The notes: generated by a model from the sequence alone, not told the origin. Positions 39,202 to 51,034 are shown, counted from the stretch's first letter. The stretch is DNA of 64,000 nt from Sphingobium sp. SYK-6 (GCF_000283515.1 NC_015976.1:3937501-4001500), one strand, 5' to 3'. A program made the numbers and translations.

Positions 39202-39284
39202 GGCACAGCTCCTTCGCATGAAAGGATGTTCGCCGGTCCGTATATCAGCCCCACATGAGCGGCAGCAATGTGCCCCTCGCGGGA

Positions 39285-39890
39285 TCAGGCCGCCGCGTGA
39301 TCCTTCATGCGCGAGAGATAGCGGGCGAGCACGTCGATCTCCAGATTGACCATTCGACCGGGCGCGAGGCGGCCCAGCGTCGTCACGGCGAACGTGTGCG
39401 GGATGAGGTTGAGGCCGAAGGTCGTGCCATCCGGGCCGTCCTGCACGTCGTTCACGGTGAGCGACACGCCATCGACCGCGATCGAGCCCTTGGCCGCGAT
39501 GTAAGGCGCCAGCTCGGCCGGGACGGCTATCGTGACACGATGCGAGTCACCTTCTGGTGTGATGGCCGTCACTTCACCGATGCCGTCGACATGGCCAGTG
39601 ACGATATGACCGCCCAGCTCGTCGCCCACCTTCAGGGCGCGTTCCAGATTGAGCCTGTGCCCTTCCGCCCAGGCACCCGGCGCGGTGCGCGACACCGTCT
39701 CCCCGGAAAGATCGACCGCGAACCAGTCCGGCCCCTTGTCGACCACGGTCAGGCAGACGCCCGAACAGGCGATGGATGCGCCGATCGCCACGCCGCTCAT
39801 GTCGTAATCGCAGCCGATGACGAGTCGCAGGTCGCCCCGCTGCTCGGCGGACCGGATGGTCCCGATGTCGGTAATGATGCCAGTGAACAT
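39285..39890 (-). CDS. ribE: Riboflavin synthase alpha chain
   Basis: Converts two 6,7-dimethyl-8-ribityllumazine molecules to riboflavin and the recycled pyrimidine. The 201 residues form two lumazine-binding repeats. The first opens MFTGIITDIGTI and contains GASIACSGVCLTVV; the second contains VTGHVDGIGEV and KGSIAVDGVSLTVN. The start follows the ribD stop by nine bases. Confidence 0.96.
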   Translation of the reverse strand: MFTGIITDIGTIRSAEQRGDLRLVIGCDYDMSGVAIGASIACSGVCLTVVDKGPDWFAVDLSGETVSRTAPGAWAEGHRLNLERALKVGDELGGHIVTGHVDGIGEVTAITPEGDSHRVTIAVPAELAPYIAAKGSIAVDGVSLTVNDVQDGPDGTTFGLNLIPHTFAVTTLGRLAPGRMVNLEIDVLARYLSRMKDHAAA

Positions 39891-39899
39891 GCGTCCGCT

Positions 39900-40877
39900 C
39901 TATCCGGCCCGCATCCGCTCGTAAACCTCCAGCCGGTCCGGCGCGAGGGCGCGTTCGTCGGTGAGCCGCCAGCGATCGTGCGCGTCGGCGAGGTCGATGA
40001 GGCCGATGTCCGCCAGGCTGGCCATGCCTCGGCCGATCAGGATGGGGGCGCGATAGAGCAGCAGCCGGTCGACCAGATCCTCGGTGAGGAACGCCGCCGC
40101 TGTCTGCGCACCGCCTTCGATGAGCAGATGATCGCCCGGCAGGCTCGCAATGTCCGATGGGCGCTCGACGGCAAGCCAGCCGTCCGGCGCCGCGCCGCTC
40201 CGGCTCAGCACGCAGCGGACCGGGGAGCGATCGGCAAGGCCGGGGAGCCGGATGTCCAGGCGCGGCCGGTCGTGCGCCAGCGTGCCCCGGCCGATCAGGA
40301 TCAGCTCGTGCTGCGCCCGCTCGACATGGGCGTGGGCCCGCGCAGCCTCGCCGGTGATCCACTGGCTGCTGCCATCGGGCAGGGCGATGCAACCGTCGAG
40401 CGACGTCGCGAGCTTGAGCGTGACGAACGGGCGCCGGGAGCGCTGGCGGGTGAGGAAGCCGGCCATGGCGGCGCGCGCCTCGGTCTCCAGCATGCCGACG
40501 GTCACCGCGATCCCGGCGGCGCGCAGCCGCGCCACGCCTTCGCCATTGGTACGCGGGTCCGGATCCGTGAGCGCGACGACGACTCGCGCCACGCCCGAGC
40601 CGGCCAGCAGGCTGGCGCAACAGGGACCGCGCGCCGAATCATGCGCGCAAGGTTCGAGGCTCACATAAGCGGTGCCGCCGCGCGCCCTGTCTCCGGCCTG
40701 CGCCAGCGCCATGGCTTCGGCATGGGGGCGGCCGCCCGGCTGCGTCCAGCCCCGCCCCGCCACGTGACCGGCAGCGTCGAGCAGGATGCAGCCGACATTG
40801 GGATTGGGCGCGGTACGTCCACGGCCGCGCGCCGAGAGGGCGATAGCCGCCGAGAGCAGAGCCGTGTCGCCGGCCAA
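39900..40877 (-). CDS. ribD: Bifunctional riboflavin deaminase/reductase RibD
   Basis: Carries out two steps of riboflavin synthesis: pyrimidine deamination (N-terminal, zinc) and side-chain reduction (C-terminal, NADPH). The deaminase motif is HAEAMAL with PCAHDSARGPCC, and the reductase opens at PFVTLKLATSLDGCIA. No ATG exists in the right place. The TTG at 40877, three bases after the preceding gene's stop, gives AGDTALLSAAIALSARGRGRTAPNPNVGC, matching the family N-terminus. The open frame running up to 41012 overlaps the previous gene. About 325 residues. The start is probable, not proven. Confidence 0.93.
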   Translation of the reverse strand: MAGDTALLSAAIALSARGRGRTAPNPNVGCILLDAAGHVAGRGWTQPGGRPHAEAMALAQAGDRARGGTAYVSLEPCAHDSARGPCCASLLAGSGVARVVVALTDPDPRTNGEGVARLRAAGIAVTVGMLETEARAAMAGFLTRQRSRRPFVTLKLATSLDGCIALPDGSSQWITGEAARAHAHVERAQHELILIGRGTLAHDRPRLDIRLPGLADRSPVRCVLSRSGAAPDGWLAVERPSDIASLPGDHLLIEGGAQTAAAFLTEDLVDRLLLYRAPILIGRGMASLADIGLIDLADAHDRWRLTDERALAPDRLEVYERMRAG

Positions 40878-40879
40878 GG

Positions 40880-41329
40880 TCAGCGCGACGCCGTGTCCGT
40901 CGCGCCGGCCTCGTGCGCCAGCGCTGCTTCCAGCCGCTTGTGAAGCAGCTTGTTCATGGCGGCGATGGTTTCCTTGCGCTGGGCCCGGTTGCGGATTTCG
41001 TCTTCGCGCCACTCGATGCCGAGACTGTCGGCCACGCTCTGGAATTCGCGCTGCTTGCGCTCCAGCGCCGCCTCATATTTGGCGAGATCCTCGATCTGGC
41101 GGCGGATGATGTCACTGTCCTTCCGGTCGCTCATCCAGCTTTCGACATAGATGATCTCGCGTTCCTTGGGCGGGATGCGCGAATCGACAAGGAAGCCCCA
41201 CAGGAGGAAGCCGGTCAGCGTGATCGACAGGGCAAGGATGCTCCAGCGATGCGGCCGCTCGCGCGAGAACATCTCGCGCAGGTCAGCGAACGCGCTGGTC
41301 GGGGAAACCGGGCGGGGAAGAATGGCCAT
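40880..41329 (-). CDS. Membrane-anchored coiled-coil protein of unknown function
   Basis: A 149-residue protein with one transmembrane segment (about residues 31-50, ILALSITLTGFLLWGFLV). A charged helical region follows (RRQIEDLAKYEAALERKQREFQ) that likely forms a coiled coil outside the membrane. I do not recognise a family. The stop codon is three bases before the proposed ribD start, so it probably shares the riboflavin transcript; no functional link is visible. Confidence 0.7.
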   Translation of the reverse strand: MAILPRPVSPTSAFADLREMFSRERPHRWSILALSITLTGFLLWGFLVDSRIPPKEREIIYVESWMSDRKDSDIIRRQIEDLAKYEAALERKQREFQSVADSLGIEWREDEIRNRAQRKETIAAMNKLLHKRLEAALAHEAGATDTASR

Positions 41330-41405
41330 GGCATCAACATAGGCGCCTGCCGCCCGGTTGGGAAGCCGCGGGACCGACGATCGCGCCGCCGGCCCCGCAT
41401 GGCCC

Positions 41406-42077
41406 TCAGTTCTCGAGCCTGAAATGCACTGTCATGGTCTGGACGGACTGGACCGCGACGCCATCGCGCGTGGCGGGCACGAAGCGCCAGAACCGCAGGG
41501 CCTGCCGCCGCGTCTCCTCGAAGAAGACCGGATTGGACGCCGAGACCATCTCCACATCCGTTACCCGGCCGCGCGGATCGATCGTCACGCGCACGGTCAC
41601 GCTGCCCTCCAGCCCGTCGCGCCGCAGGGCGGCCGGATAAGCGGGGCGGAACGCGTCGGCAAAGCGCGGGTCAGGCCGCGCCTTGTGAAGCACCGGCTCG
41701 GCCGGCGACTCGATCGGCGCGATCGGCTCCGCCGGCGTGATGGGCAATCTGAACTCGGAAAGGGCAATCTGGGGCCCGGTATCGAGCGGCACCAGCGGCT
41801 CCACGCGAACCGGGTCCGGCTGGACGGGATGAGGGATCACAGGCTGCACCACATTGCGAGGGCTCTCGGTCTTCTGGGGCTCCGGCTCGGAAGACGGTAG
41901 TGGATCGAGCGGCACATGCCTGATCCGGATCGGCGGATCGGCCGGAATGACCTGCACAGCGACCGGCAGCGCGATCAACAGGGCGAACAGGCCCCCATTG
42001 AGCGCGAGCGCGGCGGCCATGGCAGCCGGTGAACGGCGGCTGCCATAAGTGGAACGGGGCACTGACATGTCTGACAT
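41406..42077 (-). CDS. tonB: Energy transducer TonB
   Basis: 223 residues. A short cytoplasmic tail and a single membrane anchor (about 19-42, AMAAALALNGGLFALLIALPV) are followed by a periplasmic Pro-rich spacer (DPLPSSEPEPQK, VIPHPVQPDPVRVEP). The C-terminal TonB domain (about 135-223) contains RDGLEGSVTVRVTIDPRGRVTDVE and closes VQTMTVHFRLEN. It couples the proton gradient to TonB-dependent receptors. No exbB or exbD is adjacent. A GGAGAGG site precedes the ATG. Confidence 0.93.
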   Translation of the reverse strand: MSDMSVPRSTYGSRRSPAAMAAALALNGGLFALLIALPVAVQVIPADPPIRIRHVPLDPLPSSEPEPQKTESPRNVVQPVIPHPVQPDPVRVEPLVPLDTGPQIALSEFRLPITPAEPIAPIESPAEPVLHKARPDPRFADAFRPAYPAALRRDGLEGSVTVRVTIDPRGRVTDVEMVSASNPVFFEETRRQALRFWRFVPATRDGVAVQSVQTMTVHFRLEN

Positions 42078-42098
42078 GGCACCTCTCCTGCACTTTTT

Positions 42099-42116
42099 GT
42101 AATGTTATAATGTTAC
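42099..42116. promoter_or_regulatory. AT-rich imperfect palindrome upstream of tonB
   Basis: GTAATGTTATAATGTTAC: outer GTAA/TTAC and central TTATAA are symmetric, with two mismatched pairs. It lies about 20 bases before the tonB ATG, just ahead of its ribosome site, in strongly AT-rich DNA. It looks like an operator for a dimeric repressor (TetR-like spacing), overlapping the promoter. Confidence 0.45.
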
Positions 42117-42840
42117 CATTTTGCAAGGGCGGATGCCAGTCCGAAACGAGCATGGGGCGGCAGAAGGATGCGAGCGATGAAAATCGCTGTGGGACCAAGC
42201 CCGGCCCCGTCCATGGACATCGCCGGACAGGCTGATTCGCGGAGCGGTGGTGAGATCCAAGCCGCTGAGAGAGGAGAGAGAGAGCGATGGACGGCGCAAG
42301 CGCTCCATGACGGCCCTGCGATGCCGGTCCAACAAGGCACGCTGCCCTGAAAGTTGACAAAGATGACGACCCGTCCGGGTCATCTTCCCCTTCCGTGAAC
42401 TTTCGATGCCATGGACAGCGGAGCCCGTCTCGGCAAGCCTGTGCGGCCGACCGGTTGATGGAACGCCAATCATGAGAAAGAACCGTGCCTTCCTGCGCCT
42501 GTTTCAAGAGCAAGCGTTCGGTGGGCCTGCCATGGCAGACGGCGTGTAGGACAGGGGAAAAGCGAGGCTGATGAGGCGATGGAGGGCAAGCACGCCCCCG
42601 CGCACACTTGCCGAGACAACCAGCGCCCTTCGGCGTTGCTGACGCCCCCCGTTCCCGCAGGCAGGGCGGAGCCTGCGGCAGCAAGGCTGTCGCGCCCGGC
42701 CCGACCACTTTCGAACAGAGAGCCTCAGGAGCTCCGGCCAATGAGTGCACGCGCATTCTCCGCCGCCGGAAGAACAGGGCCGCAAATGCTGGCGTTGAGT
42801 GCCGTCCGGGGTTCGAATATCCTCGGGCGGATGCGCCGGA
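42117..42840. other. Gene-free, hairpin-rich interval between tonB and gltX
   Basis: No reading frame here shows a recognisable family or a credible ribosome site. Structures seen: AGCGAT-GAAA-ATCGCT (42173-42188), a stem with a GAAA tetraloop; a two-part hairpin at 42349-42404 with outer GAAAGTT/AACTTTC and an inner bulged stem around ACCCG; and CCGCAGGC/GCCTGCGG (42655-42678). A GA-rich run lies at about 42265-42283. Possible contents are a gltX terminator, a small RNA or a gene remnant; none is proven. Confidence 0.5.
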
Positions 42841-44193
42841 TCAGTCGGCCGCGACCTGCGCCGCCGCTGCCCGCAAGCGATCGAGCGCGCGCGCCTTGCC
42901 GATGATCGGCAGCAGCGCCGCCATGTCCGGCCCATGATCCATGCCGGTGAGCGCGAGTCGCAGCGGCAGGAACAGGGCCTTGCCCTTGCGGCCGGTCGCA
43001 TCCTTGAGCGCGCCCGTGAGCGCGCGCCAGGGATCGTCGCTGAAGTCCGCCTGCGCCAGCATGTCCGCAGCCTGAGCGAGAAAAGCGCGATCCTCTTCGC
43101 CCAGAGCGGCGACGGCGATGTCGCCTTCCAGCACCGGCAGCCAGTCCACCGCCTGCGCGAGCGTGTCCAGATTGGGGCGAATCACTGGCCAGATCGCCGG
43201 CGTGACGGCCGCGGGCAGACGGTCGGCCACCGCCTCATAAGGAAGCAGGTGGACGATCCGCGTGTTCAGCCCGGACAATTCCTCTTCCGAGAAGCGCGCG
43301 GGGGCCCGGCCGAACCGCGCGAAATCGAAATGCTCGATCAGCGGCGCCACGTCGGCAACCGGTTCCACCGGATCGCTCGTGCCCAGTCGCGCCAGCAAGG
43401 CATTGATCGCCATCGGCTCGATGCCGGCATCGCGAAAATCGCTCACGCCGATCGCGCCGAGCCGCTTGGAGAGCTTGCCTTCGGCCCCGGTCAGCAGCGC
43501 CATGTGCGCGAACTGGGGCGTTCCGCCGCCAAGCGCCGCGAACATCTGGATCTGCGTCGCGGTGTTGGAGACATGGTCCTCGCCGCGCAGCACATGGGAA
43601 ATGCCCATGTCGATGTCATCGATCACGGACGGCAGCATATAGAGCCAGCTGCCATCGGCGCGGCGGATGACGGGATCGGAAAGCAGCCGCGGGTCGAAAT
43701 GCTGGGGGCCCCGGACCAGATCGGTCCATTCGATGGCCGCCTCATGGTCCAGCCGGAAGCGCCAGTGCGGCGTCTCGCCCGCCGCTTCCCGCGCGGCGAT
43801 CTCCTCCGCCGTCAGCGCCAGCGCCGCGCGATCATAAACCGGGGGAAGGCCCCGGCCGAGAAGGATCTTGCGCCGGATCTCCAGCTCCTGCGCGGTCTCG
43901 AAGCAGGGATAGACCCGGCCGGCGGCGCGCAGTTCCTGAAACTTATCCTCATAGAGCGCGAATCGCGCGGACTGGCGCACCTCGCCATCCATATCCAGGC
44001 CGAGCCAGGCGAGATCGGCGCGGATGCTCTCGACGAAGCGCTCCTCGCTGCGCGCCGTGTCGGTATCGTCGATCCGCAGCAGGCACTGGCCGCCCATCTT
44101 GCGGGCCCACAGCCAGTTGTGCAGCGCCGCGCGGATATTGCCGACATGCAGCTTGCCGGTCGGCGACGGCGCGAAACGGGTGATGACGCTCAT
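42841..44193 (-). CDS. gltX: Glutamyl-tRNA synthetase
   Basis: Class I synthetase attaching glutamate to tRNA-Glu, about 450 residues. The HIGH-like motif is HVGN within RFAPSPTGKLHVGNIRAAL and the KMSKS-like motif is KLSKR. ATG 44193 is chosen because the family starts SVITRFAPSPTG; it lies four bases after the nadE stop. Its GISHVLRGEDHVSNTATQIQ block is typical. Alphaproteobacteria often carry two gltX genes, and this one could be either copy. Confidence 0.95.
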   Translation of the reverse strand: MSVITRFAPSPTGKLHVGNIRAALHNWLWARKMGGQCLLRIDDTDTARSEERFVESIRADLAWLGLDMDGEVRQSARFALYEDKFQELRAAGRVYPCFETAQELEIRRKILLGRGLPPVYDRAALALTAEEIAAREAAGETPHWRFRLDHEAAIEWTDLVRGPQHFDPRLLSDPVIRRADGSWLYMLPSVIDDIDMGISHVLRGEDHVSNTATQIQMFAALGGGTPQFAHMALLTGAEGKLSKRLGAIGVSDFRDAGIEPMAINALLARLGTSDPVEPVADVAPLIEHFDFARFGRAPARFSEEELSGLNTRIVHLLPYEAVADRLPAAVTPAIWPVIRPNLDTLAQAVDWLPVLEGDIAVAALGEEDRAFLAQAADMLAQADFSDDPWRALTGALKDATGRKGKALFLPLRLALTGMDHGPDMAALLPIIGKARALDRLRAAAAQVAAD

Positions 44194-44197
44194 GCTC

Positions 44198-45868
44198 TCA
44201 GTGCCCCGTCCGGAACGCATTGGTGATCGGGTAGCGCCGGTCGCGCCCGAAGTTCCGCCCGCCCAGCTTCACGCCCGGGGGAGACTGGCGGCGCTTGTAC
44301 TCCGCGACATAAAGCAGGCGCTCGATCCGCGTCACGGTCTCGCGCTCGAACCCCATGGCGACGAGCTGGTCGACCGATTTCTCCTGCTCGACCAGACCAT
44401 AGAGGATCGGATCGAGGACCTCATAAGGCGGCAGGCTGTCCGAATCCTTCTGGTCCTCGCGCAGCTCGGCCGTCGGCGGCTTGGTGATGACCCGCTCGGG
44501 CATCACCGGCCCGTCCGGCCCCAGCGCAAGGGCCGGCCTTGCCGCGTTGCGCCAGCGCGAGAGATCGAACACCGTGGTCTTGTAGGCGTCCTTGAGCACG
44601 GAATAGCCGCCCGCCATGTCGCCATAGATGGTGGCATAGCCCACGCTCATCTCGCTCTTGTTACCGGTGGTCAGCAGCATGTGGCCGAACTTGTTCGAGA
44701 GCGCCATCAGCGTGACGCCGCGAATGCGCGACTGGATATTCTCCTCGGTAAGATCGGCGGCGCGCCCTTCGAAGACCTGCACCAGCATGTCGTCAAAGGC
44801 TTCCACGGCCGGCGAGATCGGAACGGTATCCAGCCGGCAGCCAAGCAGCCGCGCACATTCGGCGGCATCATCGAGGCTGTCCTGGCTGGTGAAGCGCGAG
44901 GGCATCATGACGCACCAGACGCGATCTGCGCCCAGCGCATCGACAGCGACGGCCGCGCTCAACGCGCTGTCGATGCCGCCCGAGAGACCGAGCACCACCC
45001 CGGGGAAGCGATTGCGGTTCACATAATCGCGCAGGCCCACGACCATGGCGTGATAGATGTCGGCCGGATGCTCGTCGAGCGCATGGACCTCGCCGGGCTT
45101 GCACAGCCATTTGCCGTCCGTTTCATCGCGCACCCAGTCGGTCACGACGAGCGCTTCCTCCCAGTCGGGTAGCATGTGCGCGATGTCGCCGTCCGCATTG
45201 AGGACGAAGGAGGCGCCATCGAACACCAGCTCGTCCTGCCCGCCGACGCGATTGAGATAGAGGATCGGCAGGCCGGTTTCCTCGACTCGCCGGGCACAGA
45301 CGCCCTTGATACGGAAATCGTCCTTGGCGACCTCATAGGGGCTGCCGTTGACGGTGATGAGGATCTCGGCCCCTTTCTCCGCCAGATGACCGGTGACGAA
45401 GGGGAACCAGATGTCCTCGCAGACCGGCAGGCCGAGCCTGACGCCGCGGAACAGGACCGGCTCGGGCAGCGGGCCCGGCGCGAACAGCCGCTTCTCGTCG
45501 AACGTGCCATAGTTGGGCAGCTCGCGCTTCTGCCGGATGGCGACGATCTCGCCCCCGTCCAGCAACGCCACGCAATTGAACAGCAGCCCCTGATTGGCGA
45601 TCACCGTGCCGACGAGCATGGCGGGTCCGCCATCCGCCGTCGCCTCGGCCAGCCGGCGCAGCTCGATTTCCGCGCGCGCGGCAAGCGCGGGCTTGAGGAC
45701 CAGATCCTCCGGCGGATAGCCGATGAGCTGAAGTTCGGGATAGACGACCAGATCGGCCTGCTGTTCCCGGGCTTTTTGACGGCAGGCGAGCATCGCGTCG
45801 GCATTGCCGGCGAGATCGCCCATCGTCTGGTTGAGCTGGGCCATGGCAATACGGAGACGATCGGTCAT
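44198..45868 (-). CDS. nadE: Glutamine-dependent NAD+ synthetase
   Basis: Last step of NAD synthesis: amidates nicotinate adenine dinucleotide with ammonia from glutamine. 556 residues. The N-terminal nitrilase-type glutaminase carries the Glu-Lys-Cys triad within [22 protein letters not shown] and LPVCEDIWF. The C-terminal synthetase carries the P-loop [10 protein letters not shown] and the [23 protein letters not shown] block. It is followed directly by gltX and is divergent from prs, which supplies the PRPP that NAD synthesis also uses. Confidence 0.97.
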   Translation of the reverse strand: MTDRLRIAMAQLNQTMGDLAGNADAMLACRQKAREQQADLVVYPELQLIGYPPEDLVLKPALAARAEIELRRLAEATADGGPAMLVGTVIANQGLLFNCVALLDGGEIVAIRQKRELPNYGTFDEKRLFAPGPLPEPVLFRGVRLGLPVCEDIWFPFVTGHLAEKGAEILITVNGSPYEVAKDDFRIKGVCARRVEETGLPILYLNRVGGQDELVFDGASFVLNADGDIAHMLPDWEEALVVTDWVRDETDGKWLCKPGEVHALDEHPADIYHAMVVGLRDYVNRNRFPGVVLGLSGGIDSALSAAVAVDALGADRVWCVMMPSRFTSQDSLDDAAECARLLGCRLDTVPISPAVEAFDDMLVQVFEGRAADLTEENIQSRIRGVTLMALSNKFGHMLLTTGNKSEMSVGYATIYGDMAGGYSVLKDAYKTTVFDLSRWRNAARPALALGPDGPVMPERVITKPPTAELREDQKDSDSLPPYEVLDPILYGLVEQEKSVDQLVAMGFERETVTRIERLLYVAEYKRRQSPPGVKLGGRNFGRDRRYPITNAFRTGH

Positions 45869-46003
45869 GGCGCGGCTCTAGACGATTTTGAGTGCAGGGC
45901 AAATCGCCAGGAACCTGTCGCCAAAGCGTCACAAGCCGCTTTTCACGGCCCCTCTGCGCCGCTAGAGGAGCCGCGACCTCCATTCCCGACACAAGGCACC
46001 GCC

Positions 46004-46939
46004 ATGAAGATCATCTCCGGCAACGGCAATCTGCCGCTCGCTCAGGCTATCGCGGACTATGTCGAGCTGCCGCTGACCAATGCGAGCGTGCGGCGCTTCG
46101 CCGACGAGGAGATCTTCGTCGAGATTCACGAGAATGTGCGCGGCGAGGATGTCTTCGTCATCCAGTCGACCAGCTATCCCGCCAACGACAATCTCATGGA
46201 ACTGCTCATCATGATCGACGCGCTCAAGCGTGCGTCGGCCAAGCGGATCACGGCGGTCGTCCCCTATTTCGGCTATGCGCGGCAGGACCGCAAGCCGGGA
46301 CCGCGCACGCCGATCTCGGCCAAGCTGGTGGCCAATCTCATCACCACGGCGGGCGCCAACCGCGTGCTCTCGGTCGATCTCCATGCCGGACAGATCCAGG
46401 GTTTCTTCGACATCCCCACCGACAATCTGTTCGGTGCGCCGGTCATGTCCGCCGATATCCAGGCGCGTTTCCCGAACGACAATCTCATGGTGGTCTCGCC
46501 CGACGTGGGCGGCGTGGTCCGGGCCCGGGCGCTGGCCAAGCGGCTGGACAATGCGCCGCTCGCCATCGTCGACAAGCGCCGCGAGCGCGCGGGCGAATCG
46601 GAAGTCATGAACATCATCGGCGATGTGAAGGGGCGCTTCTGCATTCTGATCGACGATATCGTCGATTCCGCCGGCACGCTGTGCAATGCCGCCGGGGCAC
46701 TCAAGGCGGCCGGCGCGACCGATGTCGTCGCTTATGTGACGCATGGCGTTCTTTCCGGCGGCGCGGTGGCGCGCGTCGAGGGATCGCAACTGCACGAGCT
46801 GGTCATCACCGATTCGATCCAGGCGACCGACGCGGTCCGCTCCTCCTCGCGCATCCGCCAGCTTCCCATCGCACCGCTGCTCGGCGAAGCGATCCGCCGG
46901 ATCGCGGACGAGAGTTCGGTCAGCTCGCTGTTCGACTGA
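46004..46939 (+). CDS. prs: Ribose-phosphate pyrophosphokinase (PRPP synthase)
   Basis: Makes PRPP from ribose 5-phosphate and ATP for nucleotides, NAD, His and Trp. 311 residues. Visible motifs are [19 protein letters not shown], the ATP-contact [10 protein letters not shown] and the PRPP loop [13 protein letters not shown]. The ATG follows an AAGG site. The normal length and motif set leave little doubt. Confidence 0.97.
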   Translation: MKIISGNGNLPLAQAIADYVELPLTNASVRRFADEEIFVEIHENVRGEDVFVIQSTSYPANDNLMELLIMIDALKRASAKRITAVVPYFGYARQDRKPGPRTPISAKLVANLITTAGANRVLSVDLHAGQIQGFFDIPTDNLFGAPVMSADIQARFPNDNLMVVSPDVGGVVRARALAKRLDNAPLAIVDKRRERAGESEVMNIIGDVKGRFCILIDDIVDSAGTLCNAAGALKAAGATDVVAYVTHGVLSGGAVARVEGSQLHELVITDSIQATDAVRSSSRIRQLPIAPLLGEAIRRIADESSVSSLFD

Positions 46940-46961
46940 GGTTCGCTGCTGCCTTGTTCTC

Positions 46962-47132
46962 TCAGAGCCCGGCGTCGATCCGGCGCAGCCGCAAGGTGGC
47001 GCCGATGAAGCCCAGAGAGCAGATCAGCAAGGCCCAGCGCGCCGCCTCGGGCGCCGAACGCAGCAACATGGCAGCCGCCAGCGCTCCGCACACGACGGCG
47101 ATCCTTCCCGCGACCATCCCATAGCCGGACAT
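46962..47132 (-). CDS. Small membrane protein of unknown function
   Basis: A 56-residue protein with two hydrophobic segments (GRIAVVCGALAAAMLL and WALLICSLGFIGATLRL). ATG 47132 follows a good GGAGG site seven to nine bases upstream, which supports real translation; the open frame further upstream to 47291 is not needed. It converges with prs. No family recognised. Confidence 0.55.
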   Translation of the reverse strand: MSGYGMVAGRIAVVCGALAAAMLLRSAPEAARWALLICSLGFIGATLRLRRIDAGL

Positions 47133-47395
47133 CGACTTGCCTCCGCCTCTCTCAGCGCCTGCCTTCCATGCGCCGGTCCTTATGAAAGGCCGCGCCGAAT
47201 GGCCAATGACAATCGCCGTCATCATCGGCCAGTGCTGTGCGATTTCGGGCCGGGAGAGACGGTTTTCGGGCGAGTGTGTCGGCCAATCCACAGAGCGGCG
47301 CGAGCGAGCGCCTCACCGGACGATGAAAGCGCGGCGCCCTGCCCCCGCCACGCCGAAGGCTGGCCTTGCGCGCAAGGCGCTGCCATGAGGGCAGG

Positions 47396-48588
47396 ATGAG
47401 TCTGGCCGCCTTGCCTGCCCGGGCCGATGCGCCCTTTGTCCTGCTGGACGATGCCAGCCCGCAAGGGGGGGGCGTCGCCACGCTCTTCCGCGATCCGCTG
47501 AGAGTCGTGACCGCGCAGCGCCTGGAGGGTGTCCTCCCCGCGCTTCGGGAGATCGAGACCGCGACCCGCGCAGGGCTGCATGCGGCGGGTTATCTTTCCT
47601 ATGCGGCAGGCCATGCCTTCGAGCCGCGCCTCGCAGCCCATGCCCCGCGCGAGGGAGACAGCGGACCGCTGCTGTGGTTCGGCCTGTTCGACGCGCTGCA
47701 ACAGGTGCCGCGCGATGCCGTGCCGGACCTGCTGCCCTCCCCGGACGAGGCGACGGTCGGTCCGGTGGAGCCGCTCGTCTCGCGCGCCGACTATGGCGAA
47801 GCGATCGCCCGGGTGCTTGACTATATCCGCGCGGGCGACATCTATCAGGCGAACCTCACTTTCCTGGCCGCCGTGACCATCGACGGGGATCCGCTCGCTG
47901 CCTATGCGGCCATCCGGCCCCATGCCGCGGCGGGCTATGGCGCGCTCATCCGGCATGACGGGCGGCACGTGCTCTCCTTCTCGCCGGAGAGCTTCTTCGC
48001 GCTCGAGAAGGGACGGATCGAAACGCGGCCCATGAAGGGCACGGCCCGGCGGCTGGCGGACCCGGTCGAGGATGCCGCCGCGATCGCCCATCTCGCCAGC
48101 GACCCCAAGCAGCGGGCCGAGAATCTCATGATCGTCGACCTGCTGCGCAATGACCTTTCCCGCGTCACCACCGCGGGCAGCGTGCGCGTGCCCGCCCTGT
48201 TCCACGTCGAAACCTATCCGACCATCCATCAGATGATCTCCGTGGTGGAAGGGCAGCTGCGCGAGGATGTCGGCCCGGTCGACGCGCTGCGGGCCCTGTT
48301 CCCCTGCGGCTCCATCACTGGCGCCCCCAAGTTGCGCGCCATGGAAGTGATCCGGGAAGTCGAACGCTTCGGGCGCGGGCTCTACACCGGCAGCATCGGC
48401 CATATCGCTCCGGACGGCAGCGCCCGCTTCAATGTCGCGATCCGCACCATTTCTCTGGAACCGGGCACAAACCGGGGCATATTGGGGCTCGGCTCGGGCG
48501 TGGTTGCGGACAGCGCGCCGGATGCCGAATGGCAGGAGTGCCTTGACAAGGCGCGCTTCGTGACAGCGCGGCCGGGAGAGGAGCAGGC

Positions 48589-48592
<4 letters not shown>
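47396..48592 (+). CDS. pabB: Aminodeoxychorismate synthase component I
   Basis: Makes 4-amino-4-deoxychorismate from chorismate and ammonia for p-aminobenzoate and folate. 398 residues, chorismate-binding fold. The motif RPMKGTARR carries the lysine characteristic of PabB (anthranilate synthase has Ala here). SFSPESFF, IVDLLRNDLSR, VETYPTIHQMIS and CGSITGAPK follow. The start of pabC overlaps its stop (GTGA). The glutamine amidotransferase partner is not in the window. Confidence 0.94.
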
Positions 48593-50501
<1,909 letters not shown>

Positions 50502-50537
50502 ACCGTCCCCGGCCGCCCTCAAACCGTTACCCGCCCG

Positions 50538-50569
50538 TTAACCAGGGCCCGGTGAGCGCCGTTAACCAT
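50538..50569 (+). promoter_or_regulatory. Paired TTAACC motifs upstream of the 50610 gene
   Basis: TTAACCAG (50538-50545) and TTAACCAT (50562-50569) are 24 bases apart, about 40 bases before the ATG. The second is part of GCGCCGTTAAC (50556-50566), an exact 11-base match to sites before both PEPxxWA-CTERM genes. Half-sites like these recall CtrA; the spacing does not match the TTAA-N7-TTAAC form. Confidence 0.4.
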
Positions 50570-50609
50570 TTTCAGCGATTCTCTTCCTCACCAGAAGAGG
50601 TCGCAGAAG

Positions 50610-51017
50610 ATGGGATCGACGCAAACGGATGAAGCCGCGCCCAGTGCAGGGCGCCGGACAAGATGGCTCAACGGGTTGCACGCGTCGATCCTGTCTCTCC
50701 TGACCATGGCCCTGCCCGCGCACGCGGCGCCTGCGGACACCCGCATCGCGGATCGTTCGGCCCAATTCAGGCTCGCGCCTGCGGGATATGCCGAGGGTCC
50801 GGAACTGGTGCAGGCGGCAGCACAGGCCAGCATTCTCCCGATGGACGCCGCCGCGCCGCGAGGCCGCGCGCCTCAGCCTGCAGCCGATAACGGCGCGGGC
50901 GCGCTATCCGGTCTGCTCGCGCTCGGCCCCGAACTGCGGGTCCTCCTCAATGACCGGATCAGCACGGCGATCGCCGAGCGGGTGATGCTGGGCCTGCGCT
51001 TCGCCCGGCATTTCTGA
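50610..51017 (+). CDS. Predicted exported protein of unknown function
   Basis: 135 residues. The N-terminus has a long hydrophilic lead with RRTRW and then a hydrophobic core (ASILSLLTMALPAHA) ending in an AHA-AP cleavage-like site, so export is likely. The mature part is Ala-rich, with a C-terminal amphipathic stretch (LNDRISTAIAERVMLGLRFARHF). No family recognised. An AGAGG site lies upstream, and paired TTAACC motifs mark its promoter region. Confidence 0.6.
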   Translation: MGSTQTDEAAPSAGRRTRWLNGLHASILSLLTMALPAHAAPADTRIADRSAQFRLAPAGYAEGPELVQAAAQASILPMDAAAPRGRAPQPAADNGAGALSGLLALGPELRVLLNDRISTAIAERVMLGLRFARHF

Positions 51018-51034
51018 GCGCCACTGAAAAGAGA

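Noticed and set aside
36973..39258. A 761-codon open frame on the plus strand opposite ribBX and the EamA gene
   Set aside because: Low-complexity His/Arg/Gly-rich translation without domains, exactly opposite well-supported genes; an effect of high GC content.
38755..41012. Possible FMN riboswitch before riboflavin genes
   Set aside because: Looked for the conserved RFN blocks upstream of ribD, ribE, ribBX and ribH; none recognised.
42105..42473. A 122-codon minus-strand frame in the tonB-gltX gap
   Set aside because: Composition is Ser/Arg-rich without family resemblance or ribosome site, and it runs through the tonB operator candidate.
42800..42835. GGGGTTCGAATAT, resembling a tRNA T-loop
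   Set aside because: The flanking five-base arms do not pair (CCGGG against TATCC) and no acceptor or anticodon stem could be built upstream.
50538..50569. A full CtrA site (TTAA-N7-TTAAC)
   Set aside because: The two TTAAC elements start 24 bases apart, not 11, so only half-site resemblance remains.
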